This document shows, one piece after another, positions 8,701-19,040 of a stretch of 64,000 nt of DNA (positions are counted from its first letter, which is position 1; each line of letters opens with the position of its first letter). The translations under genes and the position numbers were made by a program. This DNA is from Longimicrobiales bacterium (GTDB lineage Bacteria > Gemmatimonadota > Gemmatimonadetes > Longimicrobiales > Gaopeijiaceae), in assembly GCA_028278645.1 (NCBI GenBank), contig JANQDZ010000025.1, forward strand, positions 1 to 64,000. The letters run 5' to 3'. The notes below the pieces were generated by a model. The model saw only the letters and a program-made list of their open reading frames with translations, had not been told where the DNA came from and ran no database searches.

Positions 8701-9816
8701 TTAAACGTTGAACCGAAAGAGGAGGATGTCACCGTCCTGAACGATATAATCCTTTCCCTCCGAGCGGATGGCCCCCAGATCACGGGCGGCTCTCATGCTC
8801 CCCAATTCCTGGAAATCGGAAAAGGCGATGGTCTCGGCACGGATGAACCCTCTCTGGAAATCGGTGTGGATGACCCCGGCTGCCTCGGGCGCCGTTGAAC
8901 CCTTGGTTATCGGCCAGGCGGTCGTTTGTTTGTCGTTTGCGGAAAAGAAGGTGATGAGGCCCAGTAACTCGTAGGCGGCACGGATTATTCGGACGGACCC
9001 CTCACCCTCGAGCCCGAGTTCCTCCAAGAACTCCTGGCGCTCCTCGACCTCCAGTGAAGAGATCTCGGCCTCGATCCCCAAAGACATGGGAACCACCGTG
9101 TTCCCTTCCTGACCTCGTCCTTCGAGGGCCGCATAAAGGTCCCTTGCGCCTGGTATGGCAGAGGGTACCCCATTCAGGCTCTGGCCTTCCCCGACATTGG
9201 CGATGTAAAGAACGGGTTTCAGGGAGAGAAGATTCAGCCCTTGAACGATTGGGAGCTCCTGGGAGGAAAAAGACGAACCCGAAAGGGCTTCAGCACCTTG
9301 GTCCAGCACACGGGAGAGTCGGTCTAGGACCGCGACCTCTGCAATTGCGTCTTTTTCGCCCGATCGCGCCCTCTTCTCCACCCGCTCCCGCCGGCGGTCC
9401 AAGGTTTCGAGGTCCGCCAAGGCCAACTCGGTCTCGATGGTTTCCAGGTCTCGTACGGGATCGATCGAACCCACGACGTGGGTGATGTCCGGGTCCTCGA
9501 AACACCGGACAACATGTGCGATGGCGTCGACTTCCCTGATTTGCCCCAGGAACTGGTTCCCCAAGCCCTCACCTTTCGAGGCCCCCCTCACCAAGCCCGC
9601 GATGTCCACGAACTGTATATGAGCCGGAACACACTCGGAGGAGCCCACGAGCTCCTGGATCCGCCTGGTCCTCTCGTCTGGAACCTCAACGATCCCCAGG
9701 TTGGGTTCGACGGTACAGAAAGGGTAGTTCTCCGCGGCGGCGCCCGCCGAGGTGAGTGCGTTGAACAGAGACGATTTGCCAACGTTGGGGAGGCCGATTA
9801 TCCCGACCTGAAGCAT
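8701..9816 (-). CDS. ychF: Redox-regulated ATPase YchF (OLA1 family)
   Basis: 371 residues, normal for YchF. The G1 motif GLPNVGKS is at residues 8-15, G3 is [16 protein letters not shown], and the G4 position reads NVGE, the altered motif that makes this Obg-family member prefer ATP to GTP. A coiled-coil insertion follows at about 130-190 and a TGS domain ends the protein with [16 protein letters not shown]. YchF binds ribosomes and is implicated in stress and translation control. It is upstream of, and on the same strand as, the S6-S18 operon, which has its own promoter. Confidence 0.97.
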   Translation of the reverse strand: MLQVGIIGLPNVGKSSLFNALTSAGAAAENYPFCTVEPNLGIVEVPDERTRRIQELVGSSECVPAHIQFVDIAGLVRGASKGEGLGNQFLGQIREVDAIAHVVRCFEDPDITHVVGSIDPVRDLETIETELALADLETLDRRRERVEKRARSGEKDAIAEVAVLDRLSRVLDQGAEALSGSSFSSQELPIVQGLNLLSLKPVLYIANVGEGQSLNGVPSAIPGARDLYAALEGRGQEGNTVVPMSLGIEAEISSLEVEERQEFLEELGLEGEGSVRIIRAAYELLGLITFFSANDKQTTAWPITKGSTAPEAAGVIHTDFQRGFIRAETIAFSDFQELGSMRAARDLGAIRSEGKDYIVQDGDILLFRFNV

Positions 9817-10083
9817 GGCTCTACCGTGAGAATATGCTCGGGGAGACGGAGTTCACGGGGAGAAAACTAGCTGGCGGTCGGCAACGGGGTCAAAGGAGAC
9901 AGAGGGGCCAGGGCCTTGCGCCGGAGCCAAAAACTCAAACACCTTGGGCCACTTGTGCCAGTGTAGACGGCCGGCACTCTCCGAATGGGATCACTTTCTG
10001 GACTGTGGATCCCGGTTTTGTCGTCAGGCGAGTTTTTACTTCCGTTGGTTCTTCCGGCCCGATGGTCCGGGAAGGGGATGGGT

Positions 10084-11163
10084 ATGGAGTATTCGTTCAT
10101 TGGTCCAGAAGTTGGGCGGTTCGATTGGTTCCGGTCAGGGCTCCAGGACGTCCTCGAACAAAACGGGCACACGCTCGTGGAGGATCCATACCAGGCCTCT
10201 TTGGTCGTGAATTTCGTGGACGCGCAGCGTCCCCGTCCATTTCGCCGGAAGGCCCAAGCCGTCTTCGTCGCGACAGTCACCGACGTGGACCCCCCTTTCG
10301 GTGGGCCGATGGAAAAAGGGTACCCCCTCCTTGTCAGATCGCTGTGCAATCTGCTCATCGGCCTTGTGGACGAGGGCCATTCGGTGCCGACGGCTCACTT
10401 CGTCACGCCGGAACAGGGCCACTACGTGGTAGAGGGAAACGAGGATCCTGAGGCGTATATGAGGGCTGTTTACGACCGGATCCGGCCTCTTGCCACCAGC
10501 CGTCTGGTCCTGAACAACGTCTACGACCCCGACCTTGAAGAGGACCTTTGGGCAGGGGACAAGATCACAGCCGCCATATCCGAGGCTGGGAGGAAGCTGA
10601 ATGAGCTGGACCTCCTTCCCACCCCTTTTCCCATGGAGAAGTACCTCACCGAGAGGGATCAGCGACACATCAAGCTCCTCTACGGTCTGGGCGGGTTGAG
10701 CTACGGAAACCTATCTGCCCGTTTGGACGCGGATCGGTTCTGGATGAGCGCGTCCGGCGTGGACAAGTCCAGCCTCGAGGAAGTGGGGCGGGACATCCTG
10801 CTGGTGAAGGGATACGACCCGGATCAAAACGCCATGATCCTGAGCGTCCCCCCCAACGTGGAGCCGCGGCGAGTATCCGTGGACGCCATCGAGCACTGGA
10901 TGGTCTATCAGGAACACCCTGAGGTCGGAGCGATCCTTCACGTCCACGCATGGATGGACGGGGTTCGTTCAACCGAGTTCAACTACCCGTGCGGAACGTA
11001 CGAGCTGGGTACGGCCGTTGCGGAGATCGTTCGGGAATCACCGATCCCGAAGGAAGCGGTGGTGGGTCTGAAGAACCACGGACTCACCATCGTGGGTACG
11101 TCCATGGAGGACATCTTCCGTCGGGTGGAGGGCGCGCTCTACCAGCCGGTACCCATGTCTTAG
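10084..11163 (+). CDS. Class II aldolase/adducin-domain protein with an uncharacterised N-terminal domain
   Basis: About 359 residues from ATG 10084, preceded by GGGAAGGGG at good spacing; an ATG six bases upstream is also possible. The C-terminal ~170 residues are a class II aldolase/adducin fold: GGLSYGNLSARLD (substrate loop), HVHAWMDG (two metal-binding histidines) and KNHGLTIVG (third histidine). The N-terminal ~185 residues (SFIGPEVGRFDWFRSGLQ ... LVVNFVDAQRPRPFRRKAQA) match no family I can name. The enzyme likely acts on a phosphorylated or acidic sugar-like substrate with a divalent metal, but which one is not visible. It stands alone, diverging from ychF and converging on the M20 gene 22 bp downstream. 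Confidence 0.75.
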   Translation: MEYSFIGPEVGRFDWFRSGLQDVLEQNGHTLVEDPYQASLVVNFVDAQRPRPFRRKAQAVFVATVTDVDPPFGGPMEKGYPLLVRSLCNLLIGLVDEGHSVPTAHFVTPEQGHYVVEGNEDPEAYMRAVYDRIRPLATSRLVLNNVYDPDLEEDLWAGDKITAAISEAGRKLNELDLLPTPFPMEKYLTERDQRHIKLLYGLGGLSYGNLSARLDADRFWMSASGVDKSSLEEVGRDILLVKGYDPDQNAMILSVPPNVEPRRVSVDAIEHWMVYQEHPEVGAILHVHAWMDGVRSTEFNYPCGTYELGTAVAEIVRESPIPKEAVVGLKNHGLTIVGTSMEDIFRRVEGALYQPVPMS

Positions 11164-11185
11164 AGGCCCGACTCCCAGGGTATCG

Positions 11186-12382
11186 TCAGCCGAGTGCCCG
11201 CTGAACCGCCAGGATCAGATCGGTGTGCCGTGAGAATGCCCAGCGGGCCTCTTCGACGTCGAGGCGCTCCCGGTTCGTATGGGCGAAACGCTCCTCCCCG
11301 GGCGCGAATCCCAAAGTAGGAATCCCGAATACGCCCTGGCTCCATCCACCATCGGTGGCGAAGGTCCAGGGCCGGACGGCGGCGGCCCCCTCCCCGCTCC
11401 TCCGGCCGACCGCGGCAGCGGCAGCCAGGATCACCGGGTCCTCGGCGTCCATGAGAAATCCCGGAGTGTAGAGATCCCTCAACTCCGTGTGACCGGTGTA
11501 TGCCGTCTGGGTTTCCTTCGCCATCCGAACCTCGACGCTCAACCCTTCGGGCATCTCACCGACGGACTGGATCAGGACCTCCCTCACCTCTTCCAACGAC
11601 TCCTCATCGGTGCTCCCCGGAAGGACCCGCCAGTCTAACACCACCACCGCCTCATCGGGCACCACGTTCCGGCTTTCCGGGAGGATGTCGATACCGGTCG
11701 CAACCAGAGAGGCGGCACCCAGAACCGGATCCTGCCTCTGCCGGCCGGAAAGATCTCCTATACCTCCCAACACCCCGGGAACCAGGTCAAGAGCGTTTCG
11801 GGCCCTCTCGGGCGCGCTGGCGTGGCCCGCCAGGCCGGATATGACCACCTCGACCTCGGCTCGGCCGCGATGGCCGGTTGTGATGTCACCGGCGGTGGCC
11901 TCTCCGATGATGACCGCAGCCGGTTCGACCTCTTTGTTTTCCAGCAGGTATTCCATCCCCCAGCCACCCCGCTCCTCGAAGACAGTGTGGGCCACCACCA
12001 CGTCTCCCGGAGCCTGTTCGCGAAGGGCGGCGGCGGCATAGGTCTGGAGAGCCAGTTGGCCTTTGATGTCCATGGATCCCCTGCCGTGGAGGAATCCATC
12101 GACCACCTCGGCGGCGAAGGGGGGGTACTCCCACGCCGAGTGGTCCCCCTCGGCCACTACGTCCATATGGCAATTCAACATCACAGTGGGTCCGCCATCG
12201 GTACCTTTGACCACACCGATGGCATTCCCCAAGCCATCTATCCAGGTTTTGTCATATCCTAACTCGTTCATTTCCAACAAAATACGCCTTGCCACCTCAC
12301 CTTCTTTCCCCGAGAGAGAAGGGATTCTGATTAGGTCCTGTGCGAAGGCAATGGCGTTTTCGAAACCTGGGTCTTTCGGCAC
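11186..12382 (-). CDS. M20 family metallopeptidase (ArgE/DapE/CPG2-like deacylase)
   Basis: 398 residues from GTG 12382, chosen because GGAGG lies five bases upstream and homology begins just after it; the frame is open for another 66 codons without homology. Metal and catalytic residues are all visible: NCHMDVVAEGDHSAW (metal His and catalytic Asp), GRGSMDIKGQLA (bridging Asp), VFEERGG (catalytic and metal Glu), IIGEAT, and the last ligand in ERFAHTNRERL. A dimerisation (lid) domain sits in the middle (GHRGRAEVEVVISGLAGHAS). Such enzymes remove acyl groups or cleave dipeptides; a deacetylase role in amino-acid synthesis is possible but the context gives no pathway. Confidence 0.9.
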   Translation of the reverse strand: MPKDPGFENAIAFAQDLIRIPSLSGKEGEVARRILLEMNELGYDKTWIDGLGNAIGVVKGTDGGPTVMLNCHMDVVAEGDHSAWEYPPFAAEVVDGFLHGRGSMDIKGQLALQTYAAAALREQAPGDVVVAHTVFEERGGWGMEYLLENKEVEPAAVIIGEATAGDITTGHRGRAEVEVVISGLAGHASAPERARNALDLVPGVLGGIGDLSGRQRQDPVLGAASLVATGIDILPESRNVVPDEAVVVLDWRVLPGSTDEESLEEVREVLIQSVGEMPEGLSVEVRMAKETQTAYTGHTELRDLYTPGFLMDAEDPVILAAAAAVGRRSGEGAAAVRPWTFATDGGWSQGVFGIPTLGFAPGEERFAHTNRERLDVEEARWAFSRHTDLILAVQRALG

Positions 12383-12505
12383 TGGAACCTCCGTTTGGTT
12401 CTCGCTGCGACGGGTGTCCAAGGGGGCAAACCTAGAGGGTTTCCCCGCCGGAGGACACCGCCGAAGACCACCGCCCGGGAACATCGTAGGCCACTTCAAA
12501 CCGAA

Positions 12506-12535
12506 GAGGCCCGGCTCCAACTCGAGCCGGGCCTC
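12506..12535 (-). terminator. Hairpin downstream of hppA, likely terminator
   Basis: A perfect 12-bp inverted repeat (GAGGCCCGGCTC at 12506-12517 and its complement at 12524-12535) with a 6-nt loop, 62 bp past the hppA stop. Reading leftward it is followed by TTCGGTTTGAAG, so the T tract is weak. Confidence 0.6.
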
Positions 12536-12597
12536 CTCTCCTGTTTCGATCCACCGCCTCTTGGCCGACTCAGCGACCAAGCCTGGCGGCTGGCTCC

Positions 12598-14712
12598 TTA
12601 GCTGAAGAAGCTCCTGATGGTCTCAACCAGCCAGGAAACCTCCAGCTCGTGTACCGCAACGAACCAGGGAGCCAACACGAGCGATACCACGCTCATGAGC
12701 TTGATGAGGATGTTCATGGAGGGGCCGGAGGTGTCTTTGAAGGGATCACCCACCGTGTCACCGACCACGGCAGCCTTGTGGGGCTCGGAACCCTTCCCTC
12801 CCAGCGCACCCTTCTCGATGTACTTCTTGGCGTTGTCCCAGGCTCCACCGGCGTTGGCCATGAAGAGGGCCATCAGAACGCCAGTCACTGTGGCACCAGC
12901 CAGCATGCCGCCCAGAGCCTCCACGCCAAGGAAGTAACCGACGATGACCGGAGCCAGAACCGCGGTGAGGCCGGGCAGGATCATCTCCCTCAGGGCAGAC
13001 TCGGTGGAGATGGACACGCAACGTGCTGAGTCGGGCTTGCCCGTGCCTTCCATGATCCCCGGGATCTCCCGGAACTGACGACGGACCTCTTCCACCATTC
13101 CCTGGGCTGCCTTACCCACGGCGGTCATGGTGAAGGCCGCAACCAGGAAGGGCAGGATGCCACCCAGGAAGAGACCGATGACCACGATGGGATCGACGAT
13201 GTTAATCCCCGTAACCTGGAGGCCCACCTTCGATGAGTAGGCGCTGAACAGGGCCAGGGCGGTGAGAGCGGCCGACCCGATGGCGAAACCCTTTCCGATG
13301 GCTGCGGTCGTATTCCCGATGGCGTCCAGGGAGTCGGTGACGGCCCTGGTCTCGGGTCCCAGCCCACCCATCTCACTGATTCCGCCGGCGTTGTCAGCCA
13401 CCGGGCCGTAGGCGTCCACGGACATGGTCACCCCGACGGTGGCAAGCATCCCGACGGCCGCGATCCCGATGCCGTAGAGGCCGGCGGTCTCGAAGGCGAC
13501 GAAGATGGCGACACAGATGAGAACAAGAGGAATTGCGGTGGACTCCATCCCGATGGCCAGGCCGGTGATGATGTTGGTGGCCGGGCCGGTCTGGCTGGAG
13601 TCGGCGATCTTCCGGATCGGGCCGGCGGCGGTGTAGTACTCCGTGACCAGTCCGATGAAGATGCCTACCAGACTACCGGCCAGGATGGCCCAGAAGGGAC
13701 CGGAGGTGGGCAGCATGTTTCCGGTCTCTGTGTCATAAATCTGAACCCCCATCTCCTGGACCACGAACCACATGGCCACTAGGAAGATCCCGGCCGCGAT
13801 GAAGGTCACGTTCCTCAGGGCTCCGGCCGGATCGGTCTTCTCAAGGACCTTCATCATGAAGATGCCGAGGAGGGAGGCCAACAGCCCAACGGCCACCGTG
13901 ATGATCGGCAGAGCAACGGCTTCGAGAGAGGTGGTGGCCAGAGTAACGGAGGTCGCGGCAATGGCCATGGTGGCCACCACGGAGCCTACGTACGACTCGA
14001 AGATGTCGGCTCCCAGACCTGCAACGTCACCCACGTTGTCGCCGACGTTGTCGGCGATGGTGGCGGGGTTCCGCGGGTCGTCCTCGGGGATCCCGGCTTC
14101 CACCTTACCCACCAGGTCGGCCCCCACGTCCGCAGCCTTCGTATAGATACCACCCCCAACACGGGCGAAGAGGGCGATGGAGCTGGCGCCCATGGCGAAT
14201 CCAGCGATGATCTCCGAGAAGTCCGGGAGATCGCTGGTGCCCGGCACGGCGTCGGCAGCGAAGATGAAGTAGAAAATGCCCAGGCCGAAGAGACCCAGGG
14301 AGGCCACGGCTAGGCCCATGACGGCTCCGCCGAAGAAGGCGATCCGGAGGGCCTTCCCCGCCCCGTCGGTGTTGGCGGCGGCAGACGTCCGGACGTTCGC
14401 CCGGGTGGCGGCTTTCATCCCAAAGAAACCCGCCAGGATGGAGCTGAGGGCCCCGGCAACGTAGGCAATAGAGGTTTGGTAGCTGATGGCCAGTCCAAGA
14501 AGGACAGCCACGATGACCACAAATACCATCAGGAAGGTGTATTCCTTCCTCAGGAAGGCCATGGCCCCATCATGGATCTGATCCGCAAGGTCCTTCATGA
14601 GGTCGGATCCGGAGGGCTGGCGCTTCACGTAGCCATAGATCCCGAAGGCGACGACAAGACCGATGACGCCGATGATCCACGACCATTCGGTAAAGCTGAC
14701 GATTTGACTCAT
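12598..14712 (-). CDS. hppA: Membrane-bound ion-translocating pyrophosphatase
   Basis: 704 residues with about 16 transmembrane helices. The PPi-binding signatures are intact: [20 protein letters not shown] near residue 220, [13 protein letters not shown] near 425, and [19 protein letters not shown] near the C-terminus. In the motif [10 protein letters not shown] the residue after GNTTA is alanine; K+-independent enzymes carry lysine there, so this belongs to the K+-dependent subfamily, which includes both H+ and Na+ pumps. Which ion is moved cannot be decided by eye. The enzyme couples hydrolysis of PPi, made by reactions such as the tRNA charging and PRPP use seen nearby, to building an ion gradient across the inner membrane. 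Confidence 0.97.
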   Translation of the reverse strand: MSQIVSFTEWSWIIGVIGLVVAFGIYGYVKRQPSGSDLMKDLADQIHDGAMAFLRKEYTFLMVFVVIVAVLLGLAISYQTSIAYVAGALSSILAGFFGMKAATRANVRTSAAANTDGAGKALRIAFFGGAVMGLAVASLGLFGLGIFYFIFAADAVPGTSDLPDFSEIIAGFAMGASSIALFARVGGGIYTKAADVGADLVGKVEAGIPEDDPRNPATIADNVGDNVGDVAGLGADIFESYVGSVVATMAIAATSVTLATTSLEAVALPIITVAVGLLASLLGIFMMKVLEKTDPAGALRNVTFIAAGIFLVAMWFVVQEMGVQIYDTETGNMLPTSGPFWAILAGSLVGIFIGLVTEYYTAAGPIRKIADSSQTGPATNIITGLAIGMESTAIPLVLICVAIFVAFETAGLYGIGIAAVGMLATVGVTMSVDAYGPVADNAGGISEMGGLGPETRAVTDSLDAIGNTTAAIGKGFAIGSAALTALALFSAYSSKVGLQVTGINIVDPIVVIGLFLGGILPFLVAAFTMTAVGKAAQGMVEEVRRQFREIPGIMEGTGKPDSARCVSISTESALREMILPGLTAVLAPVIVGYFLGVEALGGMLAGATVTGVLMALFMANAGGAWDNAKKYIEKGALGGKGSEPHKAAVVGDTVGDPFKDTSGPSMNILIKLMSVVSLVLAPWFVAVHELEVSWLVETIRSFFS

Positions 14713-14765
14713 GGGCGGTGCTTTCCCCCGCTAATCGGTTGACTTCTTCTCCTGGGGCGAACGGC

Positions 14766-15329
14766 TCATCGATTGAAGTCGTTCATAGCCGTTTCCATCC
14801 CCTCAATGCCCCAGACTTCCACCCCCCGTACCAACTCGGGGAGAAGCCCAAGGATGACATCTTCGTCTTCCATGCTCATGGGCGAAAGAACCCAGTCTGA
14901 CAGGTCCTGATCGTCTTCTGGAGGCCCAACACCGATCCGAAGACGACCATAGTCGTCGGATCCCAGAGCTTGGGAGACGGATCTTAGTCCTTTGTGACCC
15001 CCAGGTGACCCCTGGGGCCTAAAACGAACGCGGCCCACATCCAGGGCCGCGTCGTCTACGACAATCAACAAGTCCTCTTCTGGTTGGAACTCGGAGAGGT
15101 CAGCCAGAGCTGTGAGAGCCTGGCCGCTTCGATTCATGAAGGTGGTGGGTTTCATGAGCCGAAACACCTCTTCGTCCCTAGATCCTTCCGTCACCAGAGC
15201 CCTTCCCTTCCTCTCGAACACGGGAAGGTCCCATTCGTACGCCAGGCGATCTAGAAGCCACCAGCCCACGTTGTGCCTGGTGGCATCGTATTCGGACCCG
15301 GGATTTCCGAGCCCGACAACAACTTTCAT
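14766..15329 (-). CDS. pth: Peptidyl-tRNA hydrolase
   Basis: 187 residues. The N-terminus MKVVVGLGNPGSEYDATRHN contains the catalytic His in RHNVGWW; other Pth signatures are MKPTTFMNRSGQA and DDAALDVGRVRFRPQGSPGG. Pth recycles peptidyl-tRNA released from stalled ribosomes. It starts 12 bp after the rplY stop in the widely conserved order prs-rplY-pth. Confidence 0.97.
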   Translation of the reverse strand: MKVVVGLGNPGSEYDATRHNVGWWLLDRLAYEWDLPVFERKGRALVTEGSRDEEVFRLMKPTTFMNRSGQALTALADLSEFQPEEDLLIVVDDAALDVGRVRFRPQGSPGGHKGLRSVSQALGSDDYGRLRIGVGPPEDDQDLSDWVLSPMSMEDEDVILGLLPELVRGVEVWGIEGMETAMNDFNR

Positions 15330-15341
15330 GGCCGGAGCGCG

Positions 15342-16028
15342 CTACCCCTCTTCGCCAGTCGAAGCTTCGTCGTCGGCCGCAGCCTCGGTCGGAGCTTCGC
15401 CTTCGACCTCTTCCACACCCTCTTCCAGCTCTTCCTCCGGAACTTCCTCTTCCACCTCGATGACCTTCGGGATCTGGACGGAACACACGGTCCGTTCCGG
15501 GTCCACCAGGATGTCCACGCCCTCACCGAGGTCGAGATCGGAAACGTGAAGGGAGTCCCCTACGGCCAAGCCGGTCACATCCAGCGAGGCCACCTCCGGG
15601 ATCTTGGAGGGGATACACTTCACACGGATCTCGTTGATGATGGTTTCCAGGATTCCACCAGCTTCCCTCACGCCGATGGGCACACCTTCCAAGCTGACAG
15701 GGATCTCCACCTCGACGGCGACACCCTTCTGGATCCGAAGGAAGTCGACATGAAGGAGCCCCGGCTTGTGGGGATAGGACTGGATCTCACGAATCAGGGT
15801 CCGGACGGGTCCGTCGTCACCCTCGATTACGAGGTCCAGGATGGTGTTCTCAACCGAGATCCTCTGGAAGAGGTACTCGGTCTCCTGGAGGTCCAGGGAC
15901 AGGCCCCGAGGGTCCATGTCCTTCCCGTATATGACGGCTGGAATTCGCCCGGCCGCCCGAAGCTTCCGAGCGGCTTCCTTCCCCGTATCGACCCGTGGCT
16001 GGGCCTTCAATTCCGTTGTCTTTGACAT
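15342..16028 (-). CDS. rplY: 50S ribosomal protein L25, long (Ctc/TL5) form
   Basis: 228 residues. Residues 1 to about 95 are the L25 5S-rRNA-binding domain (KLRAAGRIPAVIYGKD, LLHVDFLRI), followed by the TL5/Ctc C-terminal beta domain (about 100-185) and a 40-residue tail almost wholly of Glu, Ala and Val. It binds 5S rRNA and, in the long form, is often tied to general stress. It lies 80 bp downstream of prs and just upstream of pth. Confidence 0.95.
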   Translation of the reverse strand: MSKTTELKAQPRVDTGKEAARKLRAAGRIPAVIYGKDMDPRGLSLDLQETEYLFQRISVENTILDLVIEGDDGPVRTLIREIQSYPHKPGLLHVDFLRIQKGVAVEVEIPVSLEGVPIGVREAGGILETIINEIRVKCIPSKIPEVASLDVTGLAVGDSLHVSDLDLGEGVDILVDPERTVCSVQIPKVIEVEEEVPEEELEEGVEEVEGEAPTEAAADDEASTGEEG

Positions 16029-16108
16029 TCTTTATTTCCTACGTCCGGTGGAGGCCCTACTGCCGCCCGTCCACCGGCGGCTACCTCATAGGCCAATATT
16101 ATCGAGCG

Positions 16109-17077
16109 CTAACTCTCTTCTTCCGGAACCTCGAAGAGTGCGCTCACCGACTCATTCGAGTGGATATACTGGATGGCGTTGGCCAGAAGCCCCGCCACCG
16201 AGAGGACCCGCAGCTTCTCGAAGCGCCGCTCCTCAGGGACTTCAATGGTATTGGTGACCACCAGTTCCTCCAAGGGCGCCTGCGAAAGTCGTTCCACTGC
16301 AGGCCCTGAAAGGAGGGGGTGGGAAGCAGCCGCATAGACACATTTCGCGCCCCTGTCCAGCAGGGCGTGGACTGCGTTCACCAGTGTCCCACCGGTGTCC
16401 ACCATGTCGTCGACGAGGAGGCATGTCATGCCTTCCACGTCTCCTACCACGTTCACGACCTCCGCCACGTTGGGGGCCGGACGCCGCTTGTCGATGATAG
16501 CAAACCCGGCCTTCAGTCGCCGGGCATATCCTCGCGCCATTTTCGCCGAGCCAACATCCGGGGCCACCACGACCAGATCATCCAGCCCCATGTCCCGGAA
16601 ATAGCGAACCAGCACCGGCGCGGCGTACAGATGGTCCACCGGGATGTCGAAGAACCCCTGGATCTGGTGCTGGTGAAAATCAATGCTCACCACCCGATCC
16701 GCACCCGCCGCCACGATGAGGTTCGCCATGAGCTTCGCCCCGATGGCCACCCGCGGCTGGTCCTTCCTGTCCTGCCGTCCGTACCCGAAATAGGGGATTA
16801 CCCCGGTAACCCGGGCGGCCGACGCACGCTTCGCCGCGTCGATGAGGAGAAGAAGCTCCAGAATCTTGTCCCCCGGGGACGCAGTGGGTTGGACGATAAA
16901 CACGTCCCTACCCCGGGCGTTCCGGTCGATCCTGGCAAAGATCTCCCCGTCGGCAAAATCCCTGATCGTTGCCGAATCGGGCGATTTGCCTATGAGCTCA
17001 CCAATTTCTTCGGCCAGGGGTCGGTTCGCCCGGCCGGAGAGGAGAAGAAGTGGACCGCGTTGATAGGTGTCGTCCAT
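16109..17077 (-). CDS. prs: Ribose-phosphate pyrophosphokinase (PRPP synthase)
   Basis: 322 residues of class I PRPP synthase: DFADGEIFARIDRNARGRDV, the flexible loop YGRQDRKDQPRVAI, the Mg-PPi site SIDFHQHQIQGFFDIPVDHL and the PRPP-binding loop LLVDDMVDTGGT. Where many enzymes have DLHADQ this one has DFHQHQ; the metal-binding histidines are kept. It makes PRPP from ribose 5-phosphate and ATP for purines (purD is in this window), pyrimidines, His, Trp and NAD. A well-placed promoter lies 41 bp upstream of its start. Confidence 0.97.
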   Translation of the reverse strand: MDDTYQRGPLLLLSGRANRPLAEEIGELIGKSPDSATIRDFADGEIFARIDRNARGRDVFIVQPTASPGDKILELLLLIDAAKRASAARVTGVIPYFGYGRQDRKDQPRVAIGAKLMANLIVAAGADRVVSIDFHQHQIQGFFDIPVDHLYAAPVLVRYFRDMGLDDLVVVAPDVGSAKMARGYARRLKAGFAIIDKRRPAPNVAEVVNVVGDVEGMTCLLVDDMVDTGGTLVNAVHALLDRGAKCVYAAASHPLLSGPAVERLSQAPLEELVVTNTIEVPEERRFEKLRVLSVAGLLANAIQYIHSNESVSALFEVPEEES

Positions 17078-17117
17078 GGGACGTTACCGTTGAATTCCAG
17101 TGCTGTGACAGCGCGAG

Positions 17118-17146
17118 AATCTAGATATGACCCCATAAAAGGTCAA
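17118..17146 (-). promoter_or_regulatory. Sigma-70-type promoter of prs-rplY-pth
   Basis: Reading leftward, TTGACC (17146-17141) and TAGATT (17123-17118) are 17 bp apart, within the 106-bp gap before prs. The -35 matches five of six consensus bases and the -10 four. Confidence 0.65.
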
Positions 17147-17183
17147 CTCGTGATGAAAGTCTCGAATAGACTGATAGATGCCG

Positions 17184-19037
17184 TTAGGAAACGGTAATTC
17201 GCCGGTTTGTCACGACCTTCGATCGGTAGGGAATCGCCATCTCCAAACGGAGTAGGTAACCGCCCTCATCCAGGCGGGGCAGATTCACATCGACGGCTCG
17301 AAAACGAGGACCCAGGTCGGTCAGCCCTTCTTCGACCCAGGTGATTGTCAGCACGGGGGGTTTCCGGAACAGTCCGATCCGTTCCAAGGCCCGCCGGACC
17401 AAGCTTCCTTCCTCTTTCACCAAGCTCAGGGAGAAGGTGAGGGTTTCCCCCCTACGGCCCAGGCCGTAGACCTCCCACCCGACGGTCACCCGGTCCTCAG
17501 ATTGGAGGGAGGTGGAGGGACGCATCCGGGGAACCGCCGCGTCAAGCGATTCGGGGACGTCATCCTCTGCGTCGAGCAAGAGGAGGTCGGAAAGGTGGGG
17601 GACGTCAGGGGGGAGGACCGGTCCTTGAACCCCCTGTCGGACCCTGGAACCCCATCGGCCAGTGGGGCACCACTGTTCGACGCTTAGGAGATACGCCCCA
17701 GGGGGAGCGTCCACCTTCAACACCCCCTTCCCGCCGTTCCCATAAGCCACAAGGGGCACCGAAGAACTGGTGTCCGCCAGAAGGAACAGACCTGAAAGCG
17801 TATCGGAGGTGAATCCCTCGATGGACGGTTCCCAGAGTGGGCGATGGGTTGGGGTCCTGTCCGGAATCAGGAAGCCGAAGCCGGGGACAGAATCGGGCTT
17901 GACTCGCCTCTGCTGCAACACGGTGTCTTTGGGTACCCCGTAGGACGCCAGGACCAGGAGGTTCCTGCCCCGCCTGAACACCGCAGCTTGAGCTTCTCCT
18001 TCTGCGATCAGGGGTGCCCGGACAGGGGCGCTGGCCGTTCGAGGACGTTCGTCCTCGGGCTTCCAAACCCCTTCCGGAAGGCCACCTGGGTCTTGCAACG
18101 CCTCGAACGGAGGGAGGAGCCCTCGACTCTCGGGATGGTGGTGCTCAACGACCCGCCGGCTCCCTACCTCTCCCTCTTCAGGCGGCGCCCGTTCCCACCC
18201 AGCGATGAAGCCGTACCGCATCAGGAGCTGCTCGAAGGCGCTGCCCCAAGGAAGGCCCATGGTGAGGGTGGTATCATCATAGAGGGTAGCCGCGAACAAG
18301 CGGGAATAATGCTCCGAAAGGCGTTCATTTCCTGGTGTGAGGAACAGGGGATCGGCCAAAGCCCAGAATCGGTCCACGGCCTGGGCCTGCTCCAGGTCCC
18401 CAGGATCTCGAAGCCAGCGACTGGCGGGGTATTCCAAGAGGGGATAGGGGTCCCTCCATTCCGCCGCCCGTTCCGGATCCATGCTCTCCATCGCACGTGA
18501 AAACGCCTCCAGAGACTCCACCACCTCTCCGGACCGGTGAAGCACGTAGCCCAGCAAGCCGTGGCACCACCAACCGGTTCGGTCGGGACATTCCCGAGCA
18601 AGGCGCTCGGCCTCGGGCCACAGGCCCATGTCTCCCAGGTACCGGACACGTTGCCCCAGGATCCATCTGTCTCCGGGAATCTGAGCTCCTACGCGGGCCA
18701 GGACCGCCAGGAGCTCCTCCCGCTCCGACAATACCCGAGGGGCCTCCTCTGACGGTTCCCACCACGGGTCGCCCTCAGTGAGACAGAGGCGCCCGATCAC
18801 CTCGTCGCATTGGGTCCCTGGGAAAGCCTTTCCTTGGGGCAGGAGGGTGCGATGGACCTGTTCAAACCGCCTCTGTGCTCGCCGGGCTTCTTTGACCAAT
18901 TCAGACGAATCCGGCGGGGCCAGGGAATCACCGGATTCTGGCTCCTGAGAGAGAAGTGCCAGAGGGACGGCAAGGAGACACCCCGAGGCAAAGGCCGAGG
19001 TGACGGCCCTTTTTCCGGATAGACTGTGGGGAAGCAT
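17184..19037 (-). CDS. Exported TPR-like protein of unknown function (GWxTD-like)
   Basis: 617 residues from ATG 19037; the frame reads on through the tRNA gene, but that part is antisense to nothing coding and has no homology. It opens with a signal peptide (SGKRAVTSAFASG then LLAVPLALLS). Residues about 90-190 look like TPR helices (WILGQRVRYLGDMGLWPEAE, HGLLGYVLHRSGEVVESL). Residues about 190-260 (FWALADPLFLTPGNERLSEH ... LMRYGFIAGWER) resemble the start of a GWxTD domain, a fold known from exported proteins of Acidobacteria and Gemmatimonadota. The C-terminal third is predicted beta-rich. The start codon is 3 bp after the tRNA-Gln 3' end. Function not recognised. Confidence 0.75.
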   Translation of the reverse strand: MLPHSLSGKRAVTSAFASGCLLAVPLALLSQEPESGDSLAPPDSSELVKEARRAQRRFEQVHRTLLPQGKAFPGTQCDEVIGRLCLTEGDPWWEPSEEAPRVLSEREELLAVLARVGAQIPGDRWILGQRVRYLGDMGLWPEAERLARECPDRTGWWCHGLLGYVLHRSGEVVESLEAFSRAMESMDPERAAEWRDPYPLLEYPASRWLRDPGDLEQAQAVDRFWALADPLFLTPGNERLSEHYSRLFAATLYDDTTLTMGLPWGSAFEQLLMRYGFIAGWERAPPEEGEVGSRRVVEHHHPESRGLLPPFEALQDPGGLPEGVWKPEDERPRTASAPVRAPLIAEGEAQAAVFRRGRNLLVLASYGVPKDTVLQQRRVKPDSVPGFGFLIPDRTPTHRPLWEPSIEGFTSDTLSGLFLLADTSSSVPLVAYGNGGKGVLKVDAPPGAYLLSVEQWCPTGRWGSRVRQGVQGPVLPPDVPHLSDLLLLDAEDDVPESLDAAVPRMRPSTSLQSEDRVTVGWEVYGLGRRGETLTFSLSLVKEEGSLVRRALERIGLFRKPPVLTITWVEEGLTDLGPRFRAVDVNLPRLDEGGYLLRLEMAIPYRSKVVTNRRITVS

Positions 19038-19040
19038 GAA

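Noticed and set aside
8592-8783. 64 further codons upstream of S6 in the same frame
   Set aside because: They run through the ychF 3' end and the sigma-70 promoter, have no homology, and a GTG with a good ribosome binding site marks the S6 start.
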